Origin: Pseudomonas sp. MN1F
GTDB lineage: Bacteria > Pseudomonadota > Gammaproteobacteria > Pseudomonadales > Pseudomonadaceae
Length of the DNA: 64,000 nucleotides
Assembly: GCF_009391885.1 (NCBI RefSeq)
Contig: NZ_VZII01000027.1
Span: 62,001 to 126,000, forward strand
Reading direction: 5' to 3'
In this document: in pieces, positions 29,767-38,259 of the stretch
Layout: the number at the start of each line of letters is the position of its first letter
Numbering within the stretch: the stretch's first letter is position 1
The notes under the pieces: model-generated
Told to the model about the DNA's origin: nothing
Seen by the model: only the letters and a program-made list of their open reading frames with translations
Databases searched by the model: none
Translations under genes and position numbers: made by a program

Positions 29767-31414
29767 GGTGCACCCTGGCCGATACCGGTGCGCCCGCTAC
29801 CTCGCCTGTCTCCGGCGCAAAGCTGTCACTGCGCGCCATCCGCCACATCCGCGCATAGAACTCGCTTTCGATCGAGCCGCTGAGCAATTCGCCAGGCTTG
29901 AGGAATTGGTGCAGGTCGGAAAACAGGCTGATCTGGCTGGTGCTGATACGCCGCGCCAGGTGCTTGGGCTTGAGCTCCGACGGGTGCTCCAGCCCTGCGG
30001 CCGCGAGCATTTCGGCCAGGGCATGCAGCGTGTTGCGATGGAAGCTGGCCACCCGCTCGGCCTTGTCGGGTACGACCAGTGCACGCTGGCGCAGGGCGTC
30101 CTGCGTGGCGACGCCGGTCGGGCATTTGTTGGTGTGGCAGCTTTGCGACTGGATGCAGCCGATGGCGAACATGAAGCCACGGGCCGAGTTGACCCAGTCG
30201 GCGCCGATGGCCAGCACGCTGGCGATATCGAAGGCGCTGACGATCTTGCCCGCGGCGCCGATGCGGATGCTTGAGCGCAGGTTCAGGCCGACCAGGGTGT
30301 TGTGCACGAACATCAGGCCTTCGCGCATCGGCACGCCCATGTTGTCGCTGAACTCCCGAGGCGCCGCGCCGGTGCCGCCTTCCTTGCCGTCGACGACGAT
30401 GAAGTCTGGGGTGATGCCGGTGACCAGCATGGCCTTGGCGATGCCCATGAACTCCCACGGGTGGCCCAGGCAGAACTTGAAGCCCACCGGCTTGCCGCCC
30501 GACAGCTCGCGCAGGCTGGCGACGAAGTGCAGCAGCTCCACCGGGGTGCGGAACGCACTGTGCGCGGCCGGCGAGATGCAGTCTTCGCCCACGCGCACAC
30601 CGCGGGTGGCAGCGATTTCCGGGCTGACCTTGTGTGCCGGCAGAATCCCGCCATGGCCGGGCTTGGCGCCCTGGCTGAGCTTGATTTCGATCATCTTCAC
30701 CTGCGGGCTGCGTGCCTGCTCGGCGAAGCGTTGCGCGTCGAAACCGCCGTCTTCGGTGCGGCAACCGAAGTAGCCGCTGCCGATTTCCCAGATCAGGTCG
30801 CCGCCATGCTCGCGGTGGTAAGGGCTGATGCTGCCCTCGCCGGTGTCATGGGCAAAGCGGCCAAGGCGTGCGCCCTGGTTGAGTGCGGCAATCGCGTTGG
30901 CACTGAGCGCGCCAAAACTCATGGCCGAGATGTTGAAGATCGACGCGGAGTAGGGCTGGCGGCATTGCGGCCCGCCGATGGCAATGCGCAATGATGCCGG
31001 GTCGGGTGTGGCGACCGGCAGCATCGAGTGGCTGATGAATTCGAAGCCAGGCTTGTAGGCATCGTTGAGCGTGCCGAAGGCTTTCTCGGCGCTCTCGTTC
31101 TTGGCCCGGGCATATACCAGCGAACGCTGCGAGCGGGAGAACGGCAGCTTGTCGTCGTCACCTTCGATCAGGTACTGGCGGATTTCGGGGCGGATGGTCT
31201 CGATCAGGTAGCGGATATTGCCCAGGATCGGGTAGTTGCGCCGCACCGCGTGGTGGCTTTGGCGCAGGTCGTTGAGGCCGACCAGGCTGAGCAGGGCGGT
31301 AACCACCGTCAGCGGCCAGAGCCAACTGTGCTGGGCAAGGAACGGGATACTGGCGAAGGTGAACAGCAGGCACAGGGCCAGGCAGGCATAACGGCTGGGG
31401 AGCGAGTCTTTCAT
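29744..31414 (-). CDS. Membrane-anchored FMN-binding glutamate-synthase-like protein
   Basis: 556 residues. Two N-terminal hydrophobic helices (about 8-48) precede a GltS central-type FMN domain: FNISAMSFGALSANAIAALN, IEIKLSQGAKPGHGGILPA, FIVVDGKEGGTGAAP and the cysteine cluster GCIQSQSCHTNKCPTGVA, which may bind an Fe-S centre. It lacks the amidotransferase domain of true glutamate synthase, so it is a stand-alone FMN oxidoreductase with unknown electron partner and substrate. Annotated in genomes as FMN-binding glutamate synthase family protein. The conserved GGTGAAP and cysteine segments argue it is active. Confidence 0.85.
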   Translation of the reverse strand: MKDSLPSRYACLALCLLFTFASIPFLAQHSWLWPLTVVTALLSLVGLNDLRQSHHAVRRNYPILGNIRYLIETIRPEIRQYLIEGDDDKLPFSRSQRSLVYARAKNESAEKAFGTLNDAYKPGFEFISHSMLPVATPDPASLRIAIGGPQCRQPYSASIFNISAMSFGALSANAIAALNQGARLGRFAHDTGEGSISPYHREHGGDLIWEIGSGYFGCRTEDGGFDAQRFAEQARSPQVKMIEIKLSQGAKPGHGGILPAHKVSPEIAATRGVRVGEDCISPAAHSAFRTPVELLHFVASLRELSGGKPVGFKFCLGHPWEFMGIAKAMLVTGITPDFIVVDGKEGGTGAAPREFSDNMGVPMREGLMFVHNTLVGLNLRSSIRIGAAGKIVSAFDIASVLAIGADWVNSARGFMFAIGCIQSQSCHTNKCPTGVATQDALRQRALVVPDKAERVASFHRNTLHALAEMLAAAGLEHPSELKPKHLARRISTSQISLFSDLHQFLKPGELLSGSIESEFYARMWRMARSDSFAPETGEVAGAPVSARVHRKEAAPA

Positions 31415-31516
31415 GGGTCCATCGCAGGCTGGATGACGCGGCCTAGGATAGGCAAACCGCAGGTTCGGAAAACCTGGGGTTTTGGTAAAAGACTATTACC
31501 TGAACGCGGGGCTGGA

Positions 31517-32884
31517 TCACCGAGGCAGCAGTACACTGACGCGCAAACCGCCGCCTTCACGATTGCGCAGCAGCAGTTCGCCGCCATGGCTGCTGGCGAT
31601 GCGCTGGGCGATGCTCAGCCCCAGCCCATAGCCCCCGGACGCCTGGTTGCGCGAACCTTCGCCACGCACGAACGGATCGCTGATGGTGGCCAGCAGGCCC
31701 GGCGCGATGCCGGGGCCGCGGTCGTCGATATGGATGTACACGCCGGTGATGGCGGTTTCCAGGGTCACCGAAACCTCCCTGGCATAACGCAGGGCATTGA
31801 CCACCAGGTTCTGCAGGCAGCGTTGCAGCAACAGGGCATCGACCCGCAGGCTGCCGCCCTTGCCGTGCACAGGCAAGGGCTCGGCACTGCTGGCAAGGTC
31901 GACGCACAGCCGCGCCACCAGCCGGTCGAGGTCGACCAGCTGGAGGTTCTGCTGTTCGCCAGCACGCAGGTAGTCGAGCACCTGGCCGATCATGTTGTCC
32001 ATCTGGGTGATGTTCTGCCGCAGGCGTTCGCGCTGCTCGTCGTCTGGCAGCCGCTCCAGGCGCAGGCGCATGCGTGTCAGCGGGGTGCGCAGGTCGTGGG
32101 ACACGGCAGCCAGGAAGTAGGCCTTGTCGTTGACCATGGCGATCAGGCGCTGTTGCATGGCGTTGAAGGCCAGCGCGGCCTGGCGCACTTCCTCGGGGCC
32201 GTCCAGGGCCAGTGCCGGCTGCTCGAGGTTGCTGCCCAGCCCGCGCGCCGCGTCGGCCAGGCGCCGCAACGGGCGCAGGCACAGGCGCACCGCGATCAGG
32301 CAGACCAGCAGCACGGCGACGATGCGCAGCGCATAGACCCGCAGCAGGTAGTCACTGATCAGCACCCACGCCGACTCGCCGCTCCAGCCTTGCAGTTCCT
32401 GGCCGTCGATGCTCAGCCAATGGCCGTCGGGCAACGGTACGGCGAACTGGATATGCGCCTGGGCCGTGCGCAGGCCGAACAGGCTGCGCCAGACGATCGG
32501 CTGGCCCTGTTCATCGGTCAGTTGCACCATCAGCAGGCGCACCTCCTGGGCATGGCCCAGTTCGTACTTGAGCGCCTGCTGCAGCAGCAGTTCGACGCGC
32601 CGGTGCCCGCGCCGCTGATCCTGCTGTTGCGTGGGTTCGCTTTCGGCGCAGCGCAGCTGATAGTGCACCGGCACCTGCAACTGTTCCGTGTGGCAGTCGG
32701 CCTGCGCAATCAGCGGGGCGCTGCGCGCGGCCATGAGCCGGATCGGTGCCTCGAGCACCTGGGCGAAACGCACATCGAACCAGATGCTGCTCGACATCAA
32801 CTGGATCACCAGCGTGCCGCTGACCATGATCAGCAGCAGCTGGCCAAACAGCGTGCGCGGCCACAGGCGGCGGAGCCAACGCAT
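31517..32884 (-). CDS. Two-component sensor histidine kinase
   Basis: About 455 residues from MRWLRRLWPRTLFGQ at 32884, one base after the regulator stop codon (TGAAATG). Transmembrane helix near 12-32, a periplasmic sensor loop (about 33-180), second helix near 185-205, HAMP, the HisKA box AVSHDLRTPLTRMRLRLER and HATPase motifs (NLVVNALRYA, DRGPGIA, GYGLGLSIAQRI). The signal is unknown. The pair lies divergent to a TonB-dependent receptor, so iron or siderophore-related signalling, as in PfeRS, is a reasonable but unproven guess. Confidence 0.88.
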   Translation of the reverse strand: MRWLRRLWPRTLFGQLLLIMVSGTLVIQLMSSSIWFDVRFAQVLEAPIRLMAARSAPLIAQADCHTEQLQVPVHYQLRCAESEPTQQQDQRRGHRRVELLLQQALKYELGHAQEVRLLMVQLTDEQGQPIVWRSLFGLRTAQAHIQFAVPLPDGHWLSIDGQELQGWSGESAWVLISDYLLRVYALRIVAVLLVCLIAVRLCLRPLRRLADAARGLGSNLEQPALALDGPEEVRQAALAFNAMQQRLIAMVNDKAYFLAAVSHDLRTPLTRMRLRLERLPDDEQRERLRQNITQMDNMIGQVLDYLRAGEQQNLQLVDLDRLVARLCVDLASSAEPLPVHGKGGSLRVDALLLQRCLQNLVVNALRYAREVSVTLETAITGVYIHIDDRGPGIAPGLLATISDPFVRGEGSRNQASGGYGLGLSIAQRIASSHGGELLLRNREGGGLRVSVLLPR

Positions 32885-32885
32885 T

Positions 32886-33605
32886 TCAGCCGCCTGCCTC
32901 GGCACGGGCGATGCTCAGCAGATAGCCTTCGTTGCGGATGGTCAGGATCTGGATGTCGCTGGCCGGCGCACGGCGCAGTTGCTGGCGCAGGCGGCTGATG
33001 CACATGTCCACCGAGCGGTCATCGGGGTGGTGATCGCGGCCAAACGCGCTGCGTGTCAGCTGATCGCGCGAGACCACACGGTTGTTGGCTTCCAGCAGTT
33101 CACGCAGCACCCGGTAATCGGAGCGGGGCAGGGTGAGGGTTGTGCCGTCGGGGCGGGTCAGCAGGCGCTTGACGTGATCGAGGCTGAACCCGGCGAAACG
33201 CTCGGCTGGGGCAGCGGCTGCTTCGGCCGGGGTATCCAGGCGTTGCGGGCGGCGCAGCACCGCCTTGATGCGGGCGATCAGTTCGCGCGGTTCGAATGGC
33301 TTGGCCAGGTAGTCGTCGGCGCCCACTTCCAGGCCGATGATGCGGTCCAGCGTACTGCCCTTGGCCGACAGCATGATCACCGCCAGGCCCGGCGTCGCTT
33401 GCAACTGGCGACAAAGGCTCAAGCCGTCCTCGCCAGGCAGCATCACGTCGAGCACCACCAGGTCGACCTTGCTCGCAGCCAGTTGCTCGCGCATGCCTTC
33501 ACCGTCTGCTGCCGCCAGTACGGTGTAGCCGGCATCGGTAAGGTAATCACAAAGAAGTTCGCGGATCTCGTCGTCATCGTCGACAACCAGCAAGGTCGTG
33601 CTCAT
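32886..33605 (-). CDS. OmpR-family response regulator
   Basis: 239 residues from MSTTLLVVDDDDEIREL. Receiver with phospho-Asp in LVVLDVMLPGEDG, the MLSAKG switch residue and KPF lysine. A winged-helix domain follows after an Ala/Pro-rich linker (DTPAEAAAAPAERF) and ends SVDMCISRLRQQLRRAP. The frame extends further to 33686 but MST is preceded by AGGTG and is the normal family start. Co-transcribed with the kinase; the 138-bp gap to the divergent TonB receptor is a likely target. Confidence 0.9.
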   Translation of the reverse strand: MSTTLLVVDDDDEIRELLCDYLTDAGYTVLAAADGEGMREQLAASKVDLVVLDVMLPGEDGLSLCRQLQATPGLAVIMLSAKGSTLDRIIGLEVGADDYLAKPFEPRELIARIKAVLRRPQRLDTPAEAAAAPAERFAGFSLDHVKRLLTRPDGTTLTLPRSDYRVLRELLEANNRVVSRDQLTRSAFGRDHHPDDRSVDMCISRLRQQLRRAPASDIQILTIRNEGYLLSIARAEAGG

Positions 33606-33743
33606 CGGGAAAACACCTGTTCGGGAGGGCCGGCAGCGCTCGTTACGTTCTATTACATCCCCGTACAAGCCGGGTATGGAGCCCAAAGGGCGGATCCCTA
33701 GAATCGTAACAAAAAATCATCTGCAAATACGAAGACTTCCCAA

Positions 33744-36041
33744 ATGAATCCCAAGATCGCCATGAACGACTTCACTGCTGTTGTCCGGGGTAGTAGCCGC
33801 CAGCACCCGCTTGCCTTCTTCGTTGCCGTCGCCATCAGTGGCAGCGCCTTGGCTGCCGAAAGCCAGCCCCTGGAGCTGGAAGCCACACAGATCGAGGACA
33901 GTGCGCTGGTGTCCGCAGATGACACCGGCCAGCTCGGCTACACGGTAGAAAGCACCCGCAGCTCCACCGGCCTGAAGCTTACGCCCCGGCAGACGCCGCA
34001 GTCGGTCACCACCATCACCCGGCAGCAGATGGACGACCGCGATGTGCACTCCATCGAACAGGCGCTGGACACCACGCCAGGCGTGAGTGCCACCAAGTCC
34101 GAAGTGGGTGGGCGCACCGACTTCCGTGCCCGTGGCTACTCGATCAGCAACTGGAAGGTTGACGGCCTGCAATTTCAGGGCGGTTCCGACTTCAGCGGTG
34201 GCGGCAACGCGCTGAACATGGACCTGTACGAGCGCATCGACATCGTCCGCGGCGCCAACGGCCTGCTCGGCGGCACTGGCGACCCGTCGGCCACCGTCAA
34301 CCTGATCCGCAAGGCACCGACCCGGACCTTTGGCGGCAGCGCCTACGCTACCTACGGCAGCTGGGACAAACGCCGCCTGGGCGCCGACCTCAACCTGCCG
34401 CTGTCCGAAGACGGCCGCCTGCGTTCGCGCTTGGTGATGACCCAGGGCGATTCCAACTCGTTCCGCGACAACCAGTCCGAACGCTCGCGTGCGGCCCTGG
34501 CCAACTTCGCGTTCGACATCGACGATGCCACCACGATTGGCGCCGGTTACCAGTACGAATACAACAAGGTGGTTGGCGGCGGCTGGGGCGCCAATATCCC
34601 CATCTGGTACAAGGACGGCAGCAAGACCGACCTGCCGCGCAGCACCAACGTGGTGCCGAGCTGGAGCTTTGGCGAGTACACCACCCGCACCGCCTTCGGT
34701 TCGTTGGAGCACCGCTTCGACAACGACTGGACCCTGGACCTGAAGGCCGCCCAGAGCACTGCCGAAGTGCTCAACCACCGTGGCCTGGCCAAGGTCAACT
34801 CGGCTGGCCGTGGCAGCTACGGCGGTTACTGGGACCAGGATGGCAGCGGCGCCGTGCTCAACGGCCTGCACAGCTCCAGCGACACCACCCAACAGTCGGC
34901 GCAGATCGACCTGTCCGGCCCGTTCCAGCTGTTCGGCCGTACCCACCAGGCGATGGTCGGCTACAACGACAGCCGCACCGTGGCCTGGTCGCCGCAGTAC
35001 ACCTGCACCATTGTCGGCAATGACCGCATCAGTGCGCCTTCGGCAGGCTGCCAGTTCCGCGCCAACAACGGTTTCCCGGTCACGGACTGGCACGACGGGG
35101 TGGACAGCGACTACGACATGATCGCCTCGCGCACCGGCTTGCACACCAAGACCACCACGCGCCTGCAGGGCATGTACGCGGCCACCCGCCTGAGCATCAC
35201 CGACCCGTTGTCGGTCATCGTCGGCGTGCGCACCACCGATTATTCGGCAACCACCAACAGTGTCGCCGGCGTGCGCAGCAACCAGCAGAACAACGGCATC
35301 GTCACCCCGTACCTGGGCGCGGTGTACGACCTTAACGACACCTACTCGCTGTACGCCAGCTACACCGACATCTTCAACCCGCAGACGGCCGAGACTGAAA
35401 GCGGTACCAAGGTCGAGCCGATTCGCGGCCAGAGCTACGAGACCGGCATCAAGGGCGAATGGCTGGACGGTCGCCTGAACGCCTCGGCGGCGTATTTCCG
35501 CACCAAGCAGCAAAACAAGGCGGTGCTCGACGACGGCCTGACCACGCCGACCGGTGGTGATGCTTACAAGGCCGGCACGGGCCAGGAAACTGACGGTATC
35601 GACCTGGAAATTGCAGGTGCGCTGACGCCGAACTGGAACGTCTATGCCGGCTACACCTACCTGCACTTGCGCCGCGTCGACAGCGACGGGCGCAGTGACC
35701 CGTCGCACCTGTTCAAGGCCTCGACCACCTATCGGCTGTCTGGCCCGCTGGACCGCCTGACCCTGGGTGCGGGAGTAAAGGCGCAGACCAACATCCGCGC
35801 GATTTCCAGCCCGGCTGGGCAGCCGGTGAATGGCGTGAGTGCGGGCGCGACTGATGTGAACTGGTCCGGTTATGCGATCTGGAATGCCATGGCCAAGTAC
35901 CAGCTCACGGATGACACCACGGTGAGCCTCAATGTCGACAACCTGTTCGACAAGCACTACTACACCCAGTACGGGTTCTATGCCGGGGCGATCTACGGTG
36001 ACCCGCGCAACATGTCGCTGAGCGTCAGCACTGCGTTCTGA
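33744..36041 (+). CDS. TonB-dependent siderophore receptor
   Basis: 765 residues. A Tat/Sec-like leader ending ALA precedes the mature protein. The TonB box region is followed by a plug domain (RQTPQSVTTITRQQMDDRDV, GVSATKSEVGGRTDFRARGY, IVRGANGLLGGTGDPSATVN). The 22-strand barrel contains YASYTDIFNPQ, LNVDNLFDKHYYTQYGFYAG and a C-terminal Phe. The features resemble FpvA/FoxA-type ferric-siderophore receptors, but no N-terminal signalling domain is present, so it is not a sigma-regulator-coupled transducer. The siderophore is unknown. Start at 33744 is used; an ATG at 33762 is possible. Confidence 0.9.
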   Translation: MNPKIAMNDFTAVVRGSSRQHPLAFFVAVAISGSALAAESQPLELEATQIEDSALVSADDTGQLGYTVESTRSSTGLKLTPRQTPQSVTTITRQQMDDRDVHSIEQALDTTPGVSATKSEVGGRTDFRARGYSISNWKVDGLQFQGGSDFSGGGNALNMDLYERIDIVRGANGLLGGTGDPSATVNLIRKAPTRTFGGSAYATYGSWDKRRLGADLNLPLSEDGRLRSRLVMTQGDSNSFRDNQSERSRAALANFAFDIDDATTIGAGYQYEYNKVVGGGWGANIPIWYKDGSKTDLPRSTNVVPSWSFGEYTTRTAFGSLEHRFDNDWTLDLKAAQSTAEVLNHRGLAKVNSAGRGSYGGYWDQDGSGAVLNGLHSSSDTTQQSAQIDLSGPFQLFGRTHQAMVGYNDSRTVAWSPQYTCTIVGNDRISAPSAGCQFRANNGFPVTDWHDGVDSDYDMIASRTGLHTKTTTRLQGMYAATRLSITDPLSVIVGVRTTDYSATTNSVAGVRSNQQNNGIVTPYLGAVYDLNDTYSLYASYTDIFNPQTAETESGTKVEPIRGQSYETGIKGEWLDGRLNASAAYFRTKQQNKAVLDDGLTTPTGGDAYKAGTGQETDGIDLEIAGALTPNWNVYAGYTYLHLRRVDSDGRSDPSHLFKASTTYRLSGPLDRLTLGAGVKAQTNIRAISSPAGQPVNGVSAGATDVNWSGYAIWNAMAKYQLTDDTTVSLNVDNLFDKHYYTQYGFYAGAIYGDPRNMSLSVSTAF

Positions 36042-36047
36042 TCAATG

Positions 36048-36070
36048 GGGGCCGCAAAGCGGCCCCTTTT
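36048..36070 (+). terminator. Rho-independent terminator of TonB receptor gene
   Basis: Stem GGGGCCGC/GCGGCCCC with AAA loop and TTTT. Confidence 0.85.
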
Positions 36071-36115
36071 GCCAGGGCAGGGGATACCCAGCAGGCTATG
36101 AACAAGCAGCGGGGG

Positions 36116-36376
36116 CTATAGCACAGCCTCGTCATCTGGCATGTCATCGGTAACCATTACTCGCACATGCGCGCCGCATGGGTCTTCCATGCGTAAGCCG
36201 AAGTAACGGGAGTCGTTGGCATCCCAGAATGCCTCGACCTGCGCCATGGAGGCATTGGCAAGCAGCACTTCAGCGTTGTGCTCCAGGATGATCGAGTAAC
36301 GGATTTCGGCATTCATTACAGAGGCGCTCGCAATGGCGGATTGAATAAGCGGATAGGGGGTAGGTCGCGATGCCAT
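36116..36376 (-). CDS. Small protein of unknown function
   Basis: 86 residues if started at MASRPTPYPLIQS, where AGGTGG lies 5 nt upstream; 66 residues if started at the internal MNAEIRYSIILEHN at 36316. The frame is open further up to 36577, but that part looks non-coding. The core (SIILEHNAEVLLANASMAQV ... EDPCGAHVRVMVTDD) looks like a small alpha/beta fold with an acidic tail. No family recognised. Codon use and position between the porin-receptor block and a toxin-antitoxin-like pair suggest accessory DNA. Confidence 0.45.
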   Translation of the reverse strand: MASRPTPYPLIQSAIASASVMNAEIRYSIILEHNAEVLLANASMAQVEAFWDANDSRYFGLRMEDPCGAHVRVMVTDDMPDDEAVL

Positions 36377-36629
36377 TATGCCCACCTGCGGATTATCGAT
36401 CTTCGCCGCTCGTCGCACGGCGCAGTCCATCATCGGCAAGCCCGCTGCGCTCTCAAGGCTTGCGCATCCCTTGTGGGAACCGCGCTGGTCGTGGCGACGA
36501 ACCAAAGCGATGGGTCGCAAAGCGGCCCCCAAGCTCAAATCAAAGTGTGTGCCGCCGGGTGGACACAGAGTATTCAAGGCTACCTAGCCGTTTCTTGATG
36601 TATCGCCAAATTGGCGATACGGTCGAGCC

Positions 36630-36848
36630 ATGTCTACCAAATACCGATTTCGCGAAAAGTATCGTATTGAGCTAAGGGAAAGGGATCATCTGCCCCCTCA
36701 TGTGCACCTCACGGGAGGTGGGGTCGATGTGGTGATCAGTCTGGAAACTGTGACTGTTACGCAGGGCAGAGCGCCTGCCAAAGTGATGCAAGAGGCCGCG
36801 GCCAATCAGGCCGATCTTCTGAAGGAGTGGATGAAATGGCATCGATGA
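36630..36848 (+). CDS. DUF4160-like small protein
   Basis: 72 residues. The segment EKYRIELRERDHLPPHVHLT fits the DUF4160 pattern (HxPPHxHV-like), followed by VDVVISLETVTVTQGRAP and a C-terminal helix. The histidine-rich loop suggests a metal or nucleic-acid contact, but no activity is established that I know of. Its 3' end overlaps the next gene by 13 nt, the intimate pairing common in toxin-antitoxin operons. Taken with its DUF2442 partner it may be the effector half. Confidence 0.75.
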   Translation: MSTKYRFREKYRIELRERDHLPPHVHLTGGGVDVVISLETVTVTQGRAPAKVMQEAAANQADLLKEWMKWHR

Positions 36849-37288
36849 AACGTCCCCGCTTGCGAGCGGTTCAGCCTCGCTCGGGCGCCTGCCTCGAACT
36901 GACCTTTACCAATGGTCAACAGTTCATCCTGGATATGAGCGACGCTTTGAGGGCTTATCCGGGATTGGCACCACTGGTTGAGCGTAAAGCGTTTGACGGT
37001 GTCACGTTGGGCGATGGGGGGTGGTCTGTGGAGTGGCCGGAGCTGGATATTCAGATTGGTGCCGACACGCTATTACTGGACGCGCTCGCCCAGACTGCCC
37101 CTGATGAGAACACCCGAATCTTCATTCGCTGGCGTCTACGACACAGGATGACGCTCGACCAGGCAGCCGAAGCGCTTGGGGTGAGTGCTCGCAGCATCAG
37201 CCGCTATAGCAGTGGACGTGAAGCGGTGCCGCGTACGTTAGCGCTGGCTTGTTTAGGGTGGGAGATGTTGGAGCAGAAAGCTGCCTGA
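36836..37288 (+). CDS. DUF2442 protein with C-terminal helix-turn-helix
   Basis: 150 residues from MASMKRPRLRAVQPR; the start is chosen because GAAGGAG lies 8 nt before this ATG (a GTG at 36827 falls within that site). The first half (LELTFTNGQQFILDMSDALR to the WPELDIQIGADTL strand) is DUF2442-like. The second half contains a clear helix-turn-helix (MTLDQAAEALGVSARSISRY), so it probably binds DNA and represses its own operon. The overlap with the DUF4160 gene implies coupled translation. Possible antitoxin/repressor; inference only. Confidence 0.75.
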   Translation: MASMKRPRLRAVQPRSGACLELTFTNGQQFILDMSDALRAYPGLAPLVERKAFDGVTLGDGGWSVEWPELDIQIGADTLLLDALAQTAPDENTRIFIRWRLRHRMTLDQAAEALGVSARSISRYSSGREAVPRTLALACLGWEMLEQKAA

Positions 37289-37314
37289 TAGGAAGTCGTT
37301 TCAAGCTGAAAACA

Positions 37315-37346
37315 AAAAAGGCCCACCTTTCGGTGAGCCTTTTTTG
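37315..37346. terminator. Bidirectional terminator between DUF2442 gene and tRNA-Thr
   Basis: An A6 tract, a GGC-CACC/GGTG-GCC stem with one mismatch and a TTTC loop, and a T6 tract. It serves the plus-strand pair and the minus-strand tRNA. Confidence 0.8.
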
Positions 37347-37356
37347 ATACTGCGTA

Positions 37357-37432
<76 letters not shown>

Positions 37433-37529
37433 AATGGGGCGTCATTATAACGATCGGTTGGCGCCTGTAAACCACTTCCTTGCGAAAGCGTGAAAATAGG
37501 CTAAGTCACCGGCCCAAAAGGATATTTTC

Positions 37530-37778
37530 TTACCAGCCGCGATGGATGGTGTTGACGCTCGGCTCGTTCTTTCCAGGGTTGAAGAACAGCTTGTCGTTGT
37601 CGCAGCCACGCTTGCGGCAGGGGCTGTCGACGCGCAGGGGGAGGCCGTTGTCGCCGCCCAGCTGCATGCCGGGGGTGTTCCAGTCCAGGTTGCTCGCAGG
37701 GTGTGGGGCAGGGCTGTTGGCGCAGGCGCCCAGGGTCAGGGTGAAAGCCAGCAGGGCAAGGGATTTGGCTTGGGTCAC
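37530..37778 (-). CDS. Small putative lipoprotein
   Basis: 82 residues. Signal peptide with lipobox (LTLGAC, acylated Cys about 19), then a short mature part with two further cysteines (SPCRKRGCDNDKLFFNPGKN) that could form a disulfide. Expected to be lipidated and held in the outer or inner membrane facing the periplasm. Function unknown; no family recognised. A ribosome site is not obvious, but the lipobox is convincing. Confidence 0.7.
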   Translation of the reverse strand: MTQAKSLALLAFTLTLGACANSPAPHPASNLDWNTPGMQLGGDNGLPLRVDSPCRKRGCDNDKLFFNPGKNEPSVNTIHRGW

Positions 37779-37939
37779 GATGGTTTAGTCCGTTAGTCCA
37801 TTGTCGATTCTGGCGCAACGCCAGACGGTCGCAGGGCTGGCGGGCAGCGTGCGACGTTGCTTTTTAATGATTTGGGGGGCGGATGATACACCGTCGGGCC
37901 TCTTCGCGGGTGAACCCGTTTCTACAGGGACCGTGGTGA

Positions 37940-38126
37940 TTTTGTGAGGGAATTCTGAACTTGAGATCCAATGCTTCAGGATTGGGGGGTTGGGAATTAT
38001 CCTACGCGGCTAGTCGACCCTTCTCTGTTGGCGGGGAAGTGGCCCAGGGATAACGTTCCTGGGTTGCCAATTCCTGGTGACCGGGTGTGAGAAACCCGAC
38101 AAGGAGCTATTTCGGCTAGTCAGTTA
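37940..38126 (+). other. Structured non-coding leader, upstream part
   Basis: This stretch has no credible open frame but several short inverted repeats: CCCAGG/CCTGGG (38043-38048 and 38058-38063), CGGGT/ACCCG (38082-38086 and 38094-38098) and complementary GGAATT/AATTCC segments (37993-37998 and 38069-38074). The 9-mer CGGCTAGTC occurs twice, at 38007-38015 and 38113-38121. Together with the following cloverleaf this looks like one RNA leader, or the remnant of a mobile or retron-like RNA; that is inference. Confidence 0.4.
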
Positions 38127-38206
38127 TGGCGGTCGTACGCGGGCAGACTTCGGTCTGGCCGAGCTTTGTAGCTCCCTCGGTTTTCTCACCCCGTGTACGA
38201 CTGCCA
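38127..38206 (+). ncRNA. Cloverleaf-like structured RNA upstream of DUF3077-like gene
   Basis: An outer helix pairs 38127-38143 (TGGCGGTCGTACGCGGG) with 38189-38206, with two G-U or mismatch positions. Inside are a perfect CAGAC-TTCG-GTCTG hairpin with a UUCG tetraloop (38144-38157) and a second hairpin, either GAGCT/AGCTC (38161-38174) or CCGAG/CTCGG (38159-38180). Three helices around a small junction make a stable RNA element. From memory, similar leaders precede related small genes in P. putida; their function is not known to me. Confidence 0.55.
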
Positions 38207-38259
38207 CCTGAACCCGTGAGAAAGGTCCATGTGGTGGTTCTATTCAAGGAGCTGCTGTC

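Noticed and set aside
33717-35957. A 746-codon open frame opposite the TonB receptor
   Set aside because: No family motifs, no ribosome site; the plus-strand receptor is unmistakable.
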